A stretch of DNA of 64,000 nucleotides, from positions 397,542 through 461,541 of the forward strand of contig NZ_JAESWA010000022.1 of assembly GCF_016765615.1 (NCBI RefSeq), in the 5' to 3' direction. Source of the DNA: Clostridium paridis. Its GTDB lineage: Bacteria; Bacillota; Clostridia; Clostridiales; Clostridiaceae. The translations under genes were made by a program, and so were the position numbers. Each line of letters begins with the position of its first letter. Positions within the stretch are counted from its first letter, which is position 1. This document shows positions 7,444 to 17,000 of the stretch, piece after piece. Under the pieces are notes generated by a model. The model made no database searches. It saw nothing but the letters and a program-made list of their open reading frames with translations, and had not been told where the DNA came from.

Positions 7444-9276
7444 ATGACAACTATCGCTCTACTGGGAAACCCTAATGTAGGTAAAACAACATTATTCAAT
7501 GAATTAACTGGTTCAAATCAATACGTTGGAAACTGGGCTGGAGTAACTGTAGAAAAAAAGGAAGGTTTCTATAAAGATATCAAAATTGTAGATTTACCGG
7601 GAATTTATGCTATGGACACTTTCTCTAACGAAGAAAAAGTTTCTAAAGCTTTCTTAGAAGAAGGAAATGTAGATGCAATATTAAATATTGTTGATGCATC
7701 TAATTTACAAAGAAACCTATACCTAACTACACAGTTAAAGGATTTTAACATTCCAATTATATTAATATTAAATATGATGGATATTGTTCTAAAAAAAGGA
7801 TTTTTAATTGACATAGACCTTTTAGAAAAAGAGATGGGAGTAAAAGTTGTACCAATCAGTGCTTCTAAAGGTAAAGGTATTGAACATATTAAAGAATTAA
7901 TTGAAAAGAAGGATTTCGAATGCCCATCTACTGATAATGATTTTCATATGCAAAGCGAGGCTGAAGTATATGGATTCTTAGATAAAATCCTTTCTAACAT
8001 ATTAGTTAATAAAAATTCTCATGAAGCTAAAGAAATAAATGAAAAAAATCATGAATTCATAAAAAATCTAAATGTAAAAGAAGCTAAAGTTTCTGATATA
8101 TCTGAGAAGTTAGATAAAATATTTCTCAATCCATTCTTAGCTTATCCCCTATTTATAGTAGCTGTTGCATTTATATTTAAATTTACTTTCAGTTGGGTTG
8201 GAATCCCATTATCCGACTGGCTAGATGGTACAGTATTACAAGGACTAATCATTCCTGGTGCTGAAAATTTACTATCCACTTCTTCAGATTGGTTTAAGAG
8301 TTTGATCGTGGACGGAATCATCTCAGGTGTTGGTAGCATAGTGGTCTTACTACCTGTTATTTTGGCTTTATTCCTATGTATTTCTATTTTAGAAGATTCA
8401 GGGTATATGGCAAGAGTTGCATTTATAATGGACAAACTAATGAGAAAGATGGGTTTATCAGGAAAGGCCTTTATACCTATGATGGTTGGTTTCGGGTGTT
8501 CAGTACCTGCTATAATGTCTGCTAGAACTCTAGAAAGTGAAAAAGATAGAAAATTAACGGCTTTACTAGTGCCATTTATGAGTTGTAATGCTAGATTACC
8601 AGTTTATTTAGTATTTTCTAGCGTATTCTTCAGAGGAAAAGAAGCTATCGTTGTAGGATCTCTTTATTTAGCTGGCGTTATTGTTGCATTTATACTCGGA
8701 ATATTCTTTAAAAACACAATATTTAAAAAAGATGAGGAACCATTTATTATAGAACTTCCTGAATATAAAGTTCCTGAGATTAAGAATGTTATTAAGCACA
8801 CTTGGGATAAAGGTAGTGGTTTCTTAAAGAAAGCTGGAACAATTATTTTCTCAATGAGCGTTGTTATTTGGTTCTTATCAAACTTCAACTTCTCAGGCAT
8901 AGTAACTGAAATTAACACTAGTTTCCTAGCATCAATAGGAAATACTATAGCCCCATTCTTTGCCCCTTTAGGTTTTGGAAATTGGCAAGCAGCCGTATCA
9001 TTACTTACAGGATTACTTGCAAAAGAAACTGTAGTATCTACTATGGAAGTTATTTATACTGGAGATTTATCAAGTATATTACCTAATTTCTTCAATTTTT
9101 TAACTGCACTTTCATTTATGGTGTTTGTACTTTTATATACACCATGCGTGTCTGCAATAGGTACTATGAAAAAAGAATTCGGTTCAAAATTCACCTTGTT
9201 TTCTGTAGTATTTCAATTAGCTATAGCTTGGGTAGCAGCATTTGCAGTTTATAATATTGGTGGATTATTATTTTAA
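7444..9276 (+). CDS. feoB: Ferrous iron transporter FeoB
   Basis: A 610-residue transporter for Fe2+ across the cytoplasmic membrane. The N-terminal G-protein domain shows GNPNVGKT (8-15, G1), DLPG (50-53, G3) and NMMD (110-113, G4). A helical linker leads to a membrane domain from about residue 225, with the Gate motifs GFGCSVPAIMSARTL and MSCNARLPVYLVF and about eight helices. The length is slightly shorter than the enterobacterial type but normal for clostridial FeoB. It lies between feoA and a small Cys-rich membrane protein in one operon under the Fur-type promoter. Confidence 0.96.
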   Translation: MTTIALLGNPNVGKTTLFNELTGSNQYVGNWAGVTVEKKEGFYKDIKIVDLPGIYAMDTFSNEEKVSKAFLEEGNVDAILNIVDASNLQRNLYLTTQLKDFNIPIILILNMMDIVLKKGFLIDIDLLEKEMGVKVVPISASKGKGIEHIKELIEKKDFECPSTDNDFHMQSEAEVYGFLDKILSNILVNKNSHEAKEINEKNHEFIKNLNVKEAKVSDISEKLDKIFLNPFLAYPLFIVAVAFIFKFTFSWVGIPLSDWLDGTVLQGLIIPGAENLLSTSSDWFKSLIVDGIISGVGSIVVLLPVILALFLCISILEDSGYMARVAFIMDKLMRKMGLSGKAFIPMMVGFGCSVPAIMSARTLESEKDRKLTALLVPFMSCNARLPVYLVFSSVFFRGKEAIVVGSLYLAGVIVAFILGIFFKNTIFKKDEEPFIIELPEYKVPEIKNVIKHTWDKGSGFLKKAGTIIFSMSVVIWFLSNFNFSGIVTEINTSFLASIGNTIAPFFAPLGFGNWQAAVSLLTGLLAKETVVSTMEVIYTGDLSSILPNFFNFLTALSFMVFVLLYTPCVSAIGTMKKEFGSKFTLFSVVFQLAIAWVAAFAVYNIGGLLF

Positions 9277-9288
9277 GGAAGTGATTAT

Positions 9289-9447
9289 ATGAAAGAAATA
9301 TTAATAGCAGGAGTTATCTTAGCGGTAGCTGGATATTTTATCTTTAAGAGTTTGAGAAAGTCTTCTAAGGGTGAGTGTAACTGTGGAAGTTGTTCAAGCA
9401 GTTGCCCAAAGTATGAAGAAGACCATGGACTTAAAATAAAAAAATAA
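9289..9447 (+). CDS. FeoB-associated Cys-rich membrane protein
   Basis: A 52-residue protein: one transmembrane helix (residues 3-19), a basic stretch, then the cysteine cluster ECNCGSCSSSC (residues 29-39), ending in a charged tail. This is the layout of the FeoB-associated Cys-rich proteins that occur as the third gene in many Firmicute feo operons. They are thought to help handle Fe2+ at the cytoplasmic exit of FeoB, but the role is unproven. ATG at 9289 with AAGGAAGTG 8 bases upstream, 12 bases after feoB. A 17-bp stem terminator follows. Confidence 0.85.
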   Translation: MKEILIAGVILAVAGYFIFKSLRKSSKGECNCGSCSSSCPKYEEDHGLKIKK

Positions 9448-9480
9448 GTAATACCTCACATTTATGTTTATATACTTACA

Positions 9481-9517
9481 AATAAGAGGCTGTTGCAATA
9501 TGCAACAGCCTCTTATT
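9481..9517. terminator. Strong bidirectional terminator between feo operon and argS
   Basis: A 17-bp perfect stem (9481-9497 with 9501-9517) with a 3-base loop, A-rich on the left and T-rich on the right. Confidence 0.9.
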
Positions 9518-9521
9518 TTAA

Positions 9522-11213
9522 TTACATCTTTTCTACAACCTGTATTCCTATCAAATCTAAAGAATTCTTTATAACTTGGCAAGTAGCTTCGATTAATCTT
9601 ACTCTTGCTATTTTAAGTCCTTCATCTTCTAAATTGCTAACTGAATGAGAATTATAGAACTTATTAAAGGCTTTAGCCACATCAATTGAATATCTAGTTA
9701 CTATTGAAGGTTCAAGTTTATCTAAAGCACTTAGAATGTTTTTATTAAAGTTTTCTAGTGTTTTTATAAGTTCAAACTCCTCTTTAGAACTTAATTTGCT
9801 ATAATCTACTTCACCTTGAATTTCTCCTATTTTCCTCAATATACTTTTCGCTCTTGCATAAGCATATTGAACATAAGGGCCAGTTTCTCCATCAAAAGAT
9901 AACATTTCTTTCCAATCAAAAACTATATCCTTCTCTCTTGAATTTTTAAGATAAGTAAATATTACTGCCCCTATACCAACTTTTTCAGCAACCTCTTCCT
10001 TATTCTCTAATGAAGGATTCTTTTCATTTATTGTCTCAAGAACCTTTTCTCTTGCTTCTCTTAGTAAATCTTCTAATAGGATAACTTCTCCTTTTCTTGT
10101 AGATAGTTTTCTATCAGCAAACTTAATTAGTCCAAAGCCCACATGCACACAATCCTTAGCCCATTCATGACCAGCTAATTCTAATACCTTAAATACTTGC
10201 TTAAAATGAAGAGCTTGAGGTGAGCCAACAACATAAATACTCTTCTTAAAATTATAATTATTCTTTCTATACATAGCTGCTGCCAAATCTCTTGTGGCAT
10301 ATATAGTAGCTCCATCTGATTTTAATATTATGCATGGAGGCATATTATAATCTTCTAGCATTACTACTTGTGCTCCATTACTTTCAGTTAAAAGCTTCTT
10401 TTCTTGTAGTTCTTTTATAACTACATCCATTTTATCGTTATAGAAGCCCTCACCAGCATATGAATCAAACTTTACACCTAATTCATCATATACCTTATTA
10501 AATTCTTTTAAAGATAGTTCTGTGAATCTCTTCCATAAGGCTGTGGCCTCTTGATCTCCATCTTCCAATTTTTTAAACCACATTCTTCCTTCATCTTCTA
10601 ACGCTGGATTCTTTTCTGCCTCATCATGGAATTTTACATATATTCTTAATAATTCATTTATTGGTTCTCTTTCAAGAGCTTCCTCATCTACCCATCTTTT
10701 ATATGCAGAAATTAACTTCCCGAATTGAGTTCCCCAATCACCTAAGTGATTTATTCCAACTGATTTATATCCTTGGAAATTAAACATCTTGTAAAGTGCA
10801 TTTCCTATTACTGTAGAGAATAAATGTCCTACATGGAAAGGCTTAGCTATATTAGGTGATGAATACTCAACACATACAGTTTCACCATTTCCAATATTAG
10901 ATGATCCATAGTTATTACCTAAATCTATAATTTTTTCAATTGTATTTTTTGAAAAGGATCCTTTATCTACAAAAAAGTTAAGGTATGGTCCTAGGTTTTC
11001 AACTTTTTCAAAACCTTCAACATTTATCTTATCTTTAAGCTCAGCTGCAATCATATTTGGAGCTTTTCTTAAAACTTTAGATAATTGAAAGCATGGGAAG
11101 GCATAATCTCCCATATCACCATTTGGGGGTATTTCTATTAATGCTTCAATCTTATCTTTCTCTAATTCAATAACTGAACCAAGTCTTTCAGCCACAAGCT
11201 TTTTATAATCCAT
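9522..11213 (-). CDS. argS: Arginyl-tRNA synthetase
   Basis: A 563-residue class I synthetase that charges tRNA-Arg. The N-terminal Add1 domain begins [12 protein letters not shown]. The catalytic core shows [16 protein letters not shown] (HIGH motif FHVGH at 126-130), [13 protein letters not shown] and [14 protein letters not shown] in place of KMSKS, as is usual in ArgS. The C-terminal anticodon-binding domain ends [15 protein letters not shown]. The ATG at 11213 is the start: AGGAGG lies 8 bases upstream, and further upstream the frame runs into the T-box terminator. Expression is controlled by the T-box leader. Confidence 0.97.
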   Translation of the reverse strand: MDYKKLVAERLGSVIELEKDKIEALIEIPPNGDMGDYAFPCFQLSKVLRKAPNMIAAELKDKINVEGFEKVENLGPYLNFFVDKGSFSKNTIEKIIDLGNNYGSSNIGNGETVCVEYSSPNIAKPFHVGHLFSTVIGNALYKMFNFQGYKSVGINHLGDWGTQFGKLISAYKRWVDEEALEREPINELLRIYVKFHDEAEKNPALEDEGRMWFKKLEDGDQEATALWKRFTELSLKEFNKVYDELGVKFDSYAGEGFYNDKMDVVIKELQEKKLLTESNGAQVVMLEDYNMPPCIILKSDGATIYATRDLAAAMYRKNNYNFKKSIYVVGSPQALHFKQVFKVLELAGHEWAKDCVHVGFGLIKFADRKLSTRKGEVILLEDLLREAREKVLETINEKNPSLENKEEVAEKVGIGAVIFTYLKNSREKDIVFDWKEMLSFDGETGPYVQYAYARAKSILRKIGEIQGEVDYSKLSSKEEFELIKTLENFNKNILSALDKLEPSIVTRYSIDVAKAFNKFYNSHSVSNLEDEGLKIARVRLIEATCQVIKNSLDLIGIQVVEKM

Positions 11214-11242
11214 ATTTCTTCCTCCTAGATAGTATAATTTTA

Positions 11243-11586
11243 CAAATAAAAACGTCTCTTTATTTATAAAAATAAAGAGACGGAATTCCCGCGGTACCAC
11301 TCTAATTCAAAATAGTGCTAAACGTAAAACACTATAATGCCACTTAATCATCTAACGCTTAAATCGCGACTACCCAATAGAAAACACCAGGCAGTATCTC
11401 CAAGGCTCTCTTCATCTTAATTTATCCTACAGAGCTTACACCATCCTCTGCTCGCTTAAAGATAACTAAACTCAATTATTGATTTATCTTGCCCAAATCA
11501 CCAAGTATAAGTCAAGTTTACGTAGTTGCTATCTATAAGGAATCAATTAAACTACTTTCCTCTTCCCAGAATTTATATATTACATT
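11243..11586 (-). promoter_or_regulatory. T-box leader (tRNA-Arg sensing) of argS
   Basis: The minus strand contains the conserved T-box GAGTGGTACCGCGG (positions 11302-11289), which pairs with the NCCA end of uncharged tRNA. It is followed by a 13-bp terminator stem (11282-11270 with 11265-11253) and a T run. Upstream the Stem I hallmark AGAGGATGGTGTAAGCTCT is present, followed by GAAGAGAGCC. The AGA at 11411-11409 is the best candidate for the specifier codon, which means arginine and matches the gene. The leader causes read-through into argS when tRNA-Arg is uncharged. Confidence 0.93.
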
Positions 11587-11592
11587 ATTCAT

Positions 11593-11622
11593 ATTATACA
11601 TTTTGTATTTTGAAAATGTCAA
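11593..11622 (-). promoter_or_regulatory. argS promoter
   Basis: On the minus strand TTGACA (11622-11617), an 18-base spacer, and TATAAT (11598-11593). Both hexamers match consensus perfectly. It starts the T-box leader. Confidence 0.75.
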
Positions 11623-11723
11623 TAAAAATAGTCGCATTAGTTATTTTAAGTATGTGCATCTAATAAAATCATTTGCTATAATAGACAGTATAATCTATAA
11701 ATACAGTAATTTAGGAGAATCAT

Positions 11724-13238
11724 ATGAAACGAATTGGTGTTATTGATATAGGCTCAAATTCAGTACGTGTTATGTTAGCAGAAATAGAGGACAGTGGTTA
11801 TTTTAGAATAATAGATGAACTAAAAGAACCTGTGAGAATATCACAAGATCTATTAGAAGCTGATGAGATCTCTGAGGATACTTTTAATATTATTCTATCT
11901 ACCTTACGATCATTCAAATCTCTATGCACAGGTTCAGGGGCTTCAAAAATATTTACTGTTGCCACTGACGCCTTAAGGACTTGTAAAAACGGCAAGAGTA
12001 TCATTACTAAAATATCTGAAATGTTAGATATTAATATAGAGATTTTATCCAATGAAGATGAAATTTATTATAATTATTTAAGTGTAAAAAACACCACTTA
12101 CACAGAAAACTCTTTACTAGTTGAAGTTTCTGGAGTTAATACTTATTTTGCATGGATAAAAGGTGGAAATATGATTAAATCTACTACAATTCCTTTAGGT
12201 AGCTTAAATTTATCATATAACTTTAATTTAAATGATAGAATTATTCATGAAGATTATGAAAATGCTTTAGAAGAAGTAACTAACACATTATCATCTATTG
12301 AATGGCTAAAAACTGAGAACTTTGATAATATAATTGGAATTGGGACCGCGTTTAGAACCCTAGGAAAAATTGATCAGAGAAGAAAGAGATATCCTTTATT
12401 TTTGACTCATAATTATACTTTCAATGATTTTGACTTATCCGAAATTCATAATGGGTTAAAAAGTAAAGATTTTAAACAAAGATTAAGAGTCGAAGGAATT
12501 TCCCCAGATGTTGGTGATATAATAGTTGGTGCAACTTTAATAATTAAAGTTCTATGTAAAAATCTAAATATTACTGATCTAGAAATATGCGGAAGAGGAA
12601 TAAGAGAAGGAATAATCTTTGATTATATAACAAGAAACTATGCTCCAATTGATGATATTTTGGATTATTCTATTCAGGGTATTATGGAAACTTTGCATGT
12701 TAATATTGAACATGCTAAACACGTTTATGATATTACTAAGAGATTATTTGAACAAATGGAACCATTACATCATTTAAATAGCTCCTATAATAAAATTGTT
12801 AAAACAGCTTCTTTGCTTCATGATTGCGGAATTAGTATAAAATATTATAATCATCATAAGCATTCTTTTTATGTAATTCTTAATTCCTATATGAATGGGT
12901 TAACTCATAAGGAACTATTAATGAGTGCATTAACTGCAGCTTATCATAGAAATAACAGCTACACTATACCACTTCCACAGTTTTGTTCTATTTTAAACAA
13001 ATTAGATGCAACTTCTGTGGAGAAAATCGGAATACTCCTTAGAATTGCTGAAGGTTTAGACAGGAGTTTAGAGGGTGCTGTAAAAGATGTTAATGTTGAT
13101 ATTGCTAATAAAGAAATAAAACTAACTGTATTTTCCTCAATACCATTAGAACTAGAAATACGTCAAGCACTCCGTTCTAAAGATAAATTCTATGAAATTT
13201 ATCACAAAACACTTACCATTGAAAATATAATTAAATAA
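11724..13238 (+). CDS. Ppx/GppA phosphatase-like protein with C-terminal HD domain
   Basis: A 504-residue protein with two ASKHA-fold halves (about residues 1-300) and a C-terminal HD-type helical domain (about 315-500, ASLLHDCGI with HD at 366-367). The first phosphate motif VIDIGSNSVR (6-15) and VATDALRTCKNG (79-90) fit Ppx/GppA enzymes, which remove phosphate from polyphosphate or pppGpp. The second phosphate loop, normally DIGGGST, reads EVSGVNT (134-140) and lacks the glycines and serine, so activity may be changed or lost. ATG start behind TAGGAG. It is monocistronic, divergent from argS. Confidence 0.8.
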   Translation: MKRIGVIDIGSNSVRVMLAEIEDSGYFRIIDELKEPVRISQDLLEADEISEDTFNIILSTLRSFKSLCTGSGASKIFTVATDALRTCKNGKSIITKISEMLDINIEILSNEDEIYYNYLSVKNTTYTENSLLVEVSGVNTYFAWIKGGNMIKSTTIPLGSLNLSYNFNLNDRIIHEDYENALEEVTNTLSSIEWLKTENFDNIIGIGTAFRTLGKIDQRRKRYPLFLTHNYTFNDFDLSEIHNGLKSKDFKQRLRVEGISPDVGDIIVGATLIIKVLCKNLNITDLEICGRGIREGIIFDYITRNYAPIDDILDYSIQGIMETLHVNIEHAKHVYDITKRLFEQMEPLHHLNSSYNKIVKTASLLHDCGISIKYYNHHKHSFYVILNSYMNGLTHKELLMSALTAAYHRNNSYTIPLPQFCSILNKLDATSVEKIGILLRIAEGLDRSLEGAVKDVNVDIANKEIKLTVFSSIPLELEIRQALRSKDKFYEIYHKTLTIENIIK

Positions 13239-13241
13239 TAT

Positions 13242-13284
13242 AAATAGAGGTTATCTTAAACTTTCAATAAGATAACCTCTATTT
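13242..13284. terminator. Bidirectional intrinsic terminator
   Basis: A 17-bp perfect stem (13242-13258 with 13268-13284) with a 9-base loop between convergent genes. Confidence 0.85.
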
Positions 13285-13285
13285 A

Positions 13286-13921
13286 TTACTTTAACCTCGC
13301 AGTCAAAAACATTATTTTCATACCCATTCCAGTCCACTTTGTTTCATATTCAGTCATAATATTTTCTTTAAAATCTGACTTATGTAAATCATAAGTTAGA
13401 AATTCAATATCAAAGCCTGATTCTTTAAAATATTCTTGTGATTCATCAAAAAGTTCTTTATCATCTGTTTTAAACCAAATTTGTCCACCATTTTTCAAGA
13501 AGCCCTTATAGATCTCAAGAAATCTGCTATGAGTCAATCTTCTTTTCTTGTGTCTGTCCTTTGGCCAAGGATTACAAAAATTTATATATATTTTAGATAT
13601 TTCATCCTTATCAAAAATTTCTTCTATAAATGTAATGTTAAGAGGTATCAATCTGATATTCTCAACTTCTTCTTCATTAACTCTTCTTAACGCATTAACT
13701 AATACTTCATCTTTTAAATCAATTGCTATATAGTTCATATTAGGATTGTTCTTACAATTAATAGCTGCAAATTGTCCTCTTCCACAACCTAATTCTAAAT
13801 ATATTGGATTATTATTTCCAAAGACCTCACTCCATTTTCCTTTGTACTCCTTTGGATTTACAATAACCTTTGGATCTGCTTCTAATTCTGGTCTTGCCCA
13901 CCATTTTTTCCTTAGTCTCAT
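13286..13921 (-). CDS. trmB: tRNA (guanine-N7-)-methyltransferase
   Basis: A 211-residue SAM-dependent enzyme that methylates G46 of tRNA. The SAM-binding motif [11 protein letters not shown], the acidic IAIDLKDE, the family signature [17 protein letters not shown] and the C-terminal TEYETKW are all present, and the length is typical. AAGGAGG lies 4-5 bases before the ATG and overlaps the stop codon of the upstream M50 protease gene (9-base gap), so the two genes are co-transcribed and probably translationally coupled. The link between the two functions is not obvious. Confidence 0.95.
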   Translation of the reverse strand: MRLRKKWWARPELEADPKVIVNPKEYKGKWSEVFGNNNPIYLELGCGRGQFAAINCKNNPNMNYIAIDLKDEVLVNALRRVNEEEVENIRLIPLNITFIEEIFDKDEISKIYINFCNPWPKDRHKKRRLTHSRFLEIYKGFLKNGGQIWFKTDDKELFDESQEYFKESGFDIEFLTYDLHKSDFKENIMTEYETKWTGMGMKIMFLTARLK

Positions 13922-13930
13922 GGTTCCTCC

Positions 13931-14566
13931 TTAAAATAAGTTCGCTACAAAATACATTAGTTTTAATAATTGATCTATTACTAATGCTGATGGCCCTGAT
14001 ATTACTTTCCATGCAAAAAATACTACAATAAAGAATATTATCATTTGATACTTGTAAATTTGATCTCCAATTCTTCTAAAAGCACTTGGAAATAAATCTT
14101 CTAATATATTAAATCCATCAAATCCAGGTACCGGTAATAGGTTGAAGAAAAATAAATTAACATTTATCGTAACAATCATCAAAAGCATTTTTGCTGTTAA
14201 ATATGCAAGATCTCCACTACTTCCCATAGCAAGACGAAAAAATATCCCCGTAATTACAGCAAATATAATGGCTACAATTAAATTTGCTAATGGCCCTGCT
14301 ATAGATACCTTTAAATCATCTTTATAATAATTTTTAAACGCCCTTGGATTAACTGGAGTAGGTTTAGCCCACCCAAATCCAAAGATTAATATCATAATAA
14401 ATCCCATAGGGTCAACATGTGCTAAAGGATTTAATGTTAATCTTCCTTGGAATCTTGCGGTTTTATCACCCAATCGATCAGCCATCCATGCATGTGCGTA
14501 TTCATGAAATGTAAATGCAACCAAAATTGCAGGTATAGATAATACTGCAGTTAACATAAAATTCAT
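13931..14566 (-). CDS. Site-2 protease family (M50) membrane metalloprotease
   Basis: A 211-residue membrane protein. FTFHEYAHAWMADRLGD carries the HExxH zinc motif in an early helix, and NLLPVPGFDGFNI supplies the third zinc ligand (NxxPxxxxDG). About six hydrophobic segments are present. It belongs to the short M50 group (YwhC-like) without a PDZ domain; its substrate is unknown. The ATG at 14566 is chosen because AAGGAGG ends 7 bases upstream, while the in-frame TTG at 14572 almost touches it. trmB follows 9 bases downstream. Confidence 0.87.
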   Translation of the reverse strand: MNFMLTAVLSIPAILVAFTFHEYAHAWMADRLGDKTARFQGRLTLNPLAHVDPMGFIMILIFGFGWAKPTPVNPRAFKNYYKDDLKVSIAGPLANLIVAIIFAVITGIFFRLAMGSSGDLAYLTAKMLLMIVTINVNLFFFNLLPVPGFDGFNILEDLFPSAFRRIGDQIYKYQMIIFFIVVFFAWKVISGPSALVIDQLLKLMYFVANLF

Positions 14567-14690
14567 TTCCAATCCTCCTTTTATAAATGATATTATAGCA
14601 TAAGAAACTTAAATAATGAATTATCTGTTAAAGAAATTTTCATTACTTATAACTATGTCCACTTTTACTATTTATAGTCAAAATGCTAAG

Positions 14691-14790
14691 TATATATAAT
14701 GCAAAAATCATATTACATCTCATGGTAAAACTCTTAGTTTAAACTTCTAAGAGTTGAAGTGGAATGTAAGTTTTTAATGCATTATATATA
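14691..14790. repeat. About 100-bp imperfect palindrome in an intergenic region
   Basis: The outer 12-bp arms TATATATAATGC (14691-14702) and their exact complement (14779-14790) enclose nested pairs: AAAAA/TTTTT (with a 3-base bulge), TTACAT/ATGTAA and AACTCTTAG/CTAAGAGTT at the centre. It could form a long cruciform or RNA hairpin. It lies between tandem minus-strand genes, separate from the terminator that follows. It might be a miniature mobile element or a structured RNA; nothing decides between them. Confidence 0.5.
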
Positions 14791-14820
14791 ATATAAAAAG
14801 GATGGAACGTATCCATCCTT
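14790..14820 (-). terminator. Intrinsic terminator
   Basis: AAGGATGGA with TCCATCCTT around a 5-base loop, followed on the minus strand by a T run. It lies 7 bases past the stop of the gene ending at 14828. Confidence 0.8.
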
Positions 14821-14827
14821 GTATAAG

Positions 14828-15850
14828 TTACTCTTTATTGAAAGGTGTTTTGATAAGTTTTCCTTGTGATGTTGAAGCAATTCCTAAATCATATACACCC
14901 AAATAGGTTCCTTCATATTTATATTCCTTTGACATTGTTACATCTTTTACTATACCTTGTAACTTATCATTGATCATTACGTCACCTTTTTGAGAAACAA
15001 AAATATTTTCCTTATCAACAGGTTTATCAAACAGAACTGTTTTCCAACTTCCTGTATCTGTATCTAAGCCTCCATACATAACTTTAGATATCTTTCCACC
15101 TTCAACAATACCAACATATACTATATCATTGCTATCTATATATAATAATTTAGTTTTATTATTAAATGATAGCCTTATATTAGGATTAGTAGCATATATA
15201 TTTCCATTTAAATCATCTTCATAGATGAGTCTATCCACGTGAGGAATTACTTTTATGCTACCAATTATCGAACTGTTTAAATTCATTTTTGTAATTTTAT
15301 GATTAATATCAATTCTATAAACTACACCTTTAACTCCTTTTTCATTAACCTTTATATAAGTTACATTATGAAGCGTCGAGGCATCAATACTATCTATTAC
15401 TGCACCTTGGTCTAATGAATCTAACTTCTCAACTTTCCCAACTTCATTCTTACCTGCATCATAATAATTTAAAAAGAAATTACTCTTCTTTCCTTCACTA
15501 CTTTCTTTATCCACAAATAATATTCTATTTCTATCTGAAAGCCAAATATAATTTAAGATTTTAGATTCATTTTCAGTTTTGACACTTTTTGATTCTCCTG
15601 TTTTTGTATCTATTATGTTTAATATCCCATCCTTTAAATAAGATAGATACTTTCCATCAAAACTATTCTTATATTCCACGTTTTGTGGTATGTTAATTAC
15701 TTTATCAGTTGCCTTTTTCTTGTCTTCAACCTTTACAGCTTTAAAATTATTGCTACTTACAAATATCTTTTTATCTAAATAAAGAAGCCCTAAAGATTGA
15801 ATCGTTAAAGAAATTATAATCCATATGATTATTCTCTTAAATACCTTCAT
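14828..15850 (-). CDS. Membrane-anchored protein of unknown function
   Basis: A 340-residue protein with one N-terminal hydrophobic helix (about residues 5-25) and no clear cleavage site, so probably a signal-anchored extracytoplasmic protein. The exposed part has repeated beta-rich stretches such as DGKYLSYLKDGILNIIDTKTGESK and LSDRNRILFVDKES, which recall the blades of TolB- or DPP IV-like propellers; I cannot assign a family firmly. It lies 15 bases downstream of the phosphodiester glycosidase-like gene, with AAAGGAGAG before the ATG, and ends at a strong terminator. Co-transcription suggests a role in envelope or surface polysaccharide processing. Confidence 0.7.
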   Translation of the reverse strand: MKVFKRIIIWIIISLTIQSLGLLYLDKKIFVSSNNFKAVKVEDKKKATDKVINIPQNVEYKNSFDGKYLSYLKDGILNIIDTKTGESKSVKTENESKILNYIWLSDRNRILFVDKESSEGKKSNFFLNYYDAGKNEVGKVEKLDSLDQGAVIDSIDASTLHNVTYIKVNEKGVKGVVYRIDINHKITKMNLNSSIIGSIKVIPHVDRLIYEDDLNGNIYATNPNIRLSFNNKTKLLYIDSNDIVYVGIVEGGKISKVMYGGLDTDTGSWKTVLFDKPVDKENIFVSQKGDVMINDKLQGIVKDVTMSKEYKYEGTYLGVYDLGIASTSQGKLIKTPFNKE

Positions 15851-15865
15851 TAAATTCTCTCCTTT

Positions 15866-16879
15866 TTACTTTACTATAAATGCAGTAGGAATACTTCTTT
15901 CACCTAAGCTATCTGAAGGAGTATTTATTACATCACCTTCATAATACATAGTCGTAGATTTCCCTCCATCAAGGTTAGCAGCATTAACAGCACCGTATTT
16001 TATCATTACATCTTGAGCTTCCTTTAGTGTTGCTCCAACACTCTTAAATACTTGTCTTCCGTCTATAACAAGTAACATTATAGCTGCATCACTTCTCTGA
16101 CCTATTACAGTTCTAGGAGCAATTCCCCATCCACCATCGCCAGATTTGATTGTTCCCTTTCCATTAATAACTAACGCTGGTCCAAAGGTTACTGCTTCTT
16201 GAGCTCCTAGACCATTAAGTTCTTTTAATGAGTATTTACCAACTAGCAATCTTCCTTCTTTATTTATTGCTATCATATCAGTCTTACTATTTTCATCAGC
16301 ATCATAGGAGATTACCTTTCCTCCTGACATTATTAAACCTATTACTTGTCCTCCGTTTCCAGCCCACGTTGAATTTGCTGATTTATCAGTAAATCCGCCT
16401 GCATTTATAGCTGCTATTGCATTATTATCCTTTGCAATTTGAGAAACGGTTTGCCCCTCCTTACCAAGCTTTGATGTATATCCAACATGAACTCTAGTTG
16501 GGTCTTTAACAACAAGTAAATATCCTTTAAATTTATCACTTTCTATATCGAATCTTTCTATAGTGTCGTCATGACTTTTAGGAATACTAATTTCTTTATC
16601 TGATGCGTCTGTATTTCCTTCTTCAATATTATTATTTTCAGCTAATATCTTATCAATTTCACTTTGACTTAAAAACCACTTTGCTAAGAATTGACTTTTA
16701 TAAGAGGTCATTGCTGCTCCTACAAAGCCTTTTTTTACATTTTTGAAAGGTCCGTAGTATAAGAAGAATGGCCCTGTTATTGCAGTAAATACAAGTTCAA
16801 AAACAATAAAAGCAATAAAGATTTTAAATGAAAATCTTCTTTTTTTCTTACCTTCAACTTCTTTTTTAAATTTGCTCAT
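15866..16879 (-). CDS. Phosphodiester glycosidase (NAGPA) domain membrane protein
   Basis: A 337-residue protein with a basic N-terminus and one transmembrane helix (about residues 20-43). The extracellular part matches the NAGPA domain found in exopolysaccharide-associated proteins: AIAAINAGGFTDKSANSTW, GLIMSGGKVIS, FGPALVINGKG, APRTVIGQRSDAAIMLLVIDGRQ, and AANLDGGKSTTMYYEGDVINTPSD. In known members the domain hydrolyses phosphodiester-linked sugars such as wall teichoic acid GlcNAc or uncovers GlcNAc-1-phosphodiester. The precise substrate here is not known. It sits between an LCP ligase and a membrane-anchored protein on the same strand. ATG behind AAAGGG. Confidence 0.85.
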   Translation of the reverse strand: MSKFKKEVEGKKKRRFSFKIFIAFIVFELVFTAITGPFFLYYGPFKNVKKGFVGAAMTSYKSQFLAKWFLSQSEIDKILAENNNIEEGNTDASDKEISIPKSHDDTIERFDIESDKFKGYLLVVKDPTRVHVGYTSKLGKEGQTVSQIAKDNNAIAAINAGGFTDKSANSTWAGNGGQVIGLIMSGGKVISYDADENSKTDMIAINKEGRLLVGKYSLKELNGLGAQEAVTFGPALVINGKGTIKSGDGGWGIAPRTVIGQRSDAAIMLLVIDGRQVFKSVGATLKEAQDVMIKYGAVNAANLDGGKSTTMYYEGDVINTPSDSLGERSIPTAFIVK

Positions 16880-16894
16880 TATTCATTCCCTTTC

Positions 16895-16935
16895 CACAAA
16901 AAATTAAGCAGACAAATATATTACCTGCTTAATTA
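16895..16935 (-). terminator. Intrinsic terminator after the LCP gene
   Basis: AATTAAGCAG (16902-16911) pairs with CTGCTTAATT (16925-16934), and a TTTTTT run follows on the minus strand. It may reduce rather than block read-through into the downstream glycosidase gene. Confidence 0.65.
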
Positions 16936-17000
16936 TATATTTTTATACACTTTTAATCAACAATGTATGATTACATTTTACAATATTTTATTTTTTTATT

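Noticed and set aside
11489-11746. Open frame upstream of the Ppx/GppA gene
   Set aside because: It crosses the argS promoter and T-box leader on the other strand, overlaps the next gene and has no ribosome binding site.
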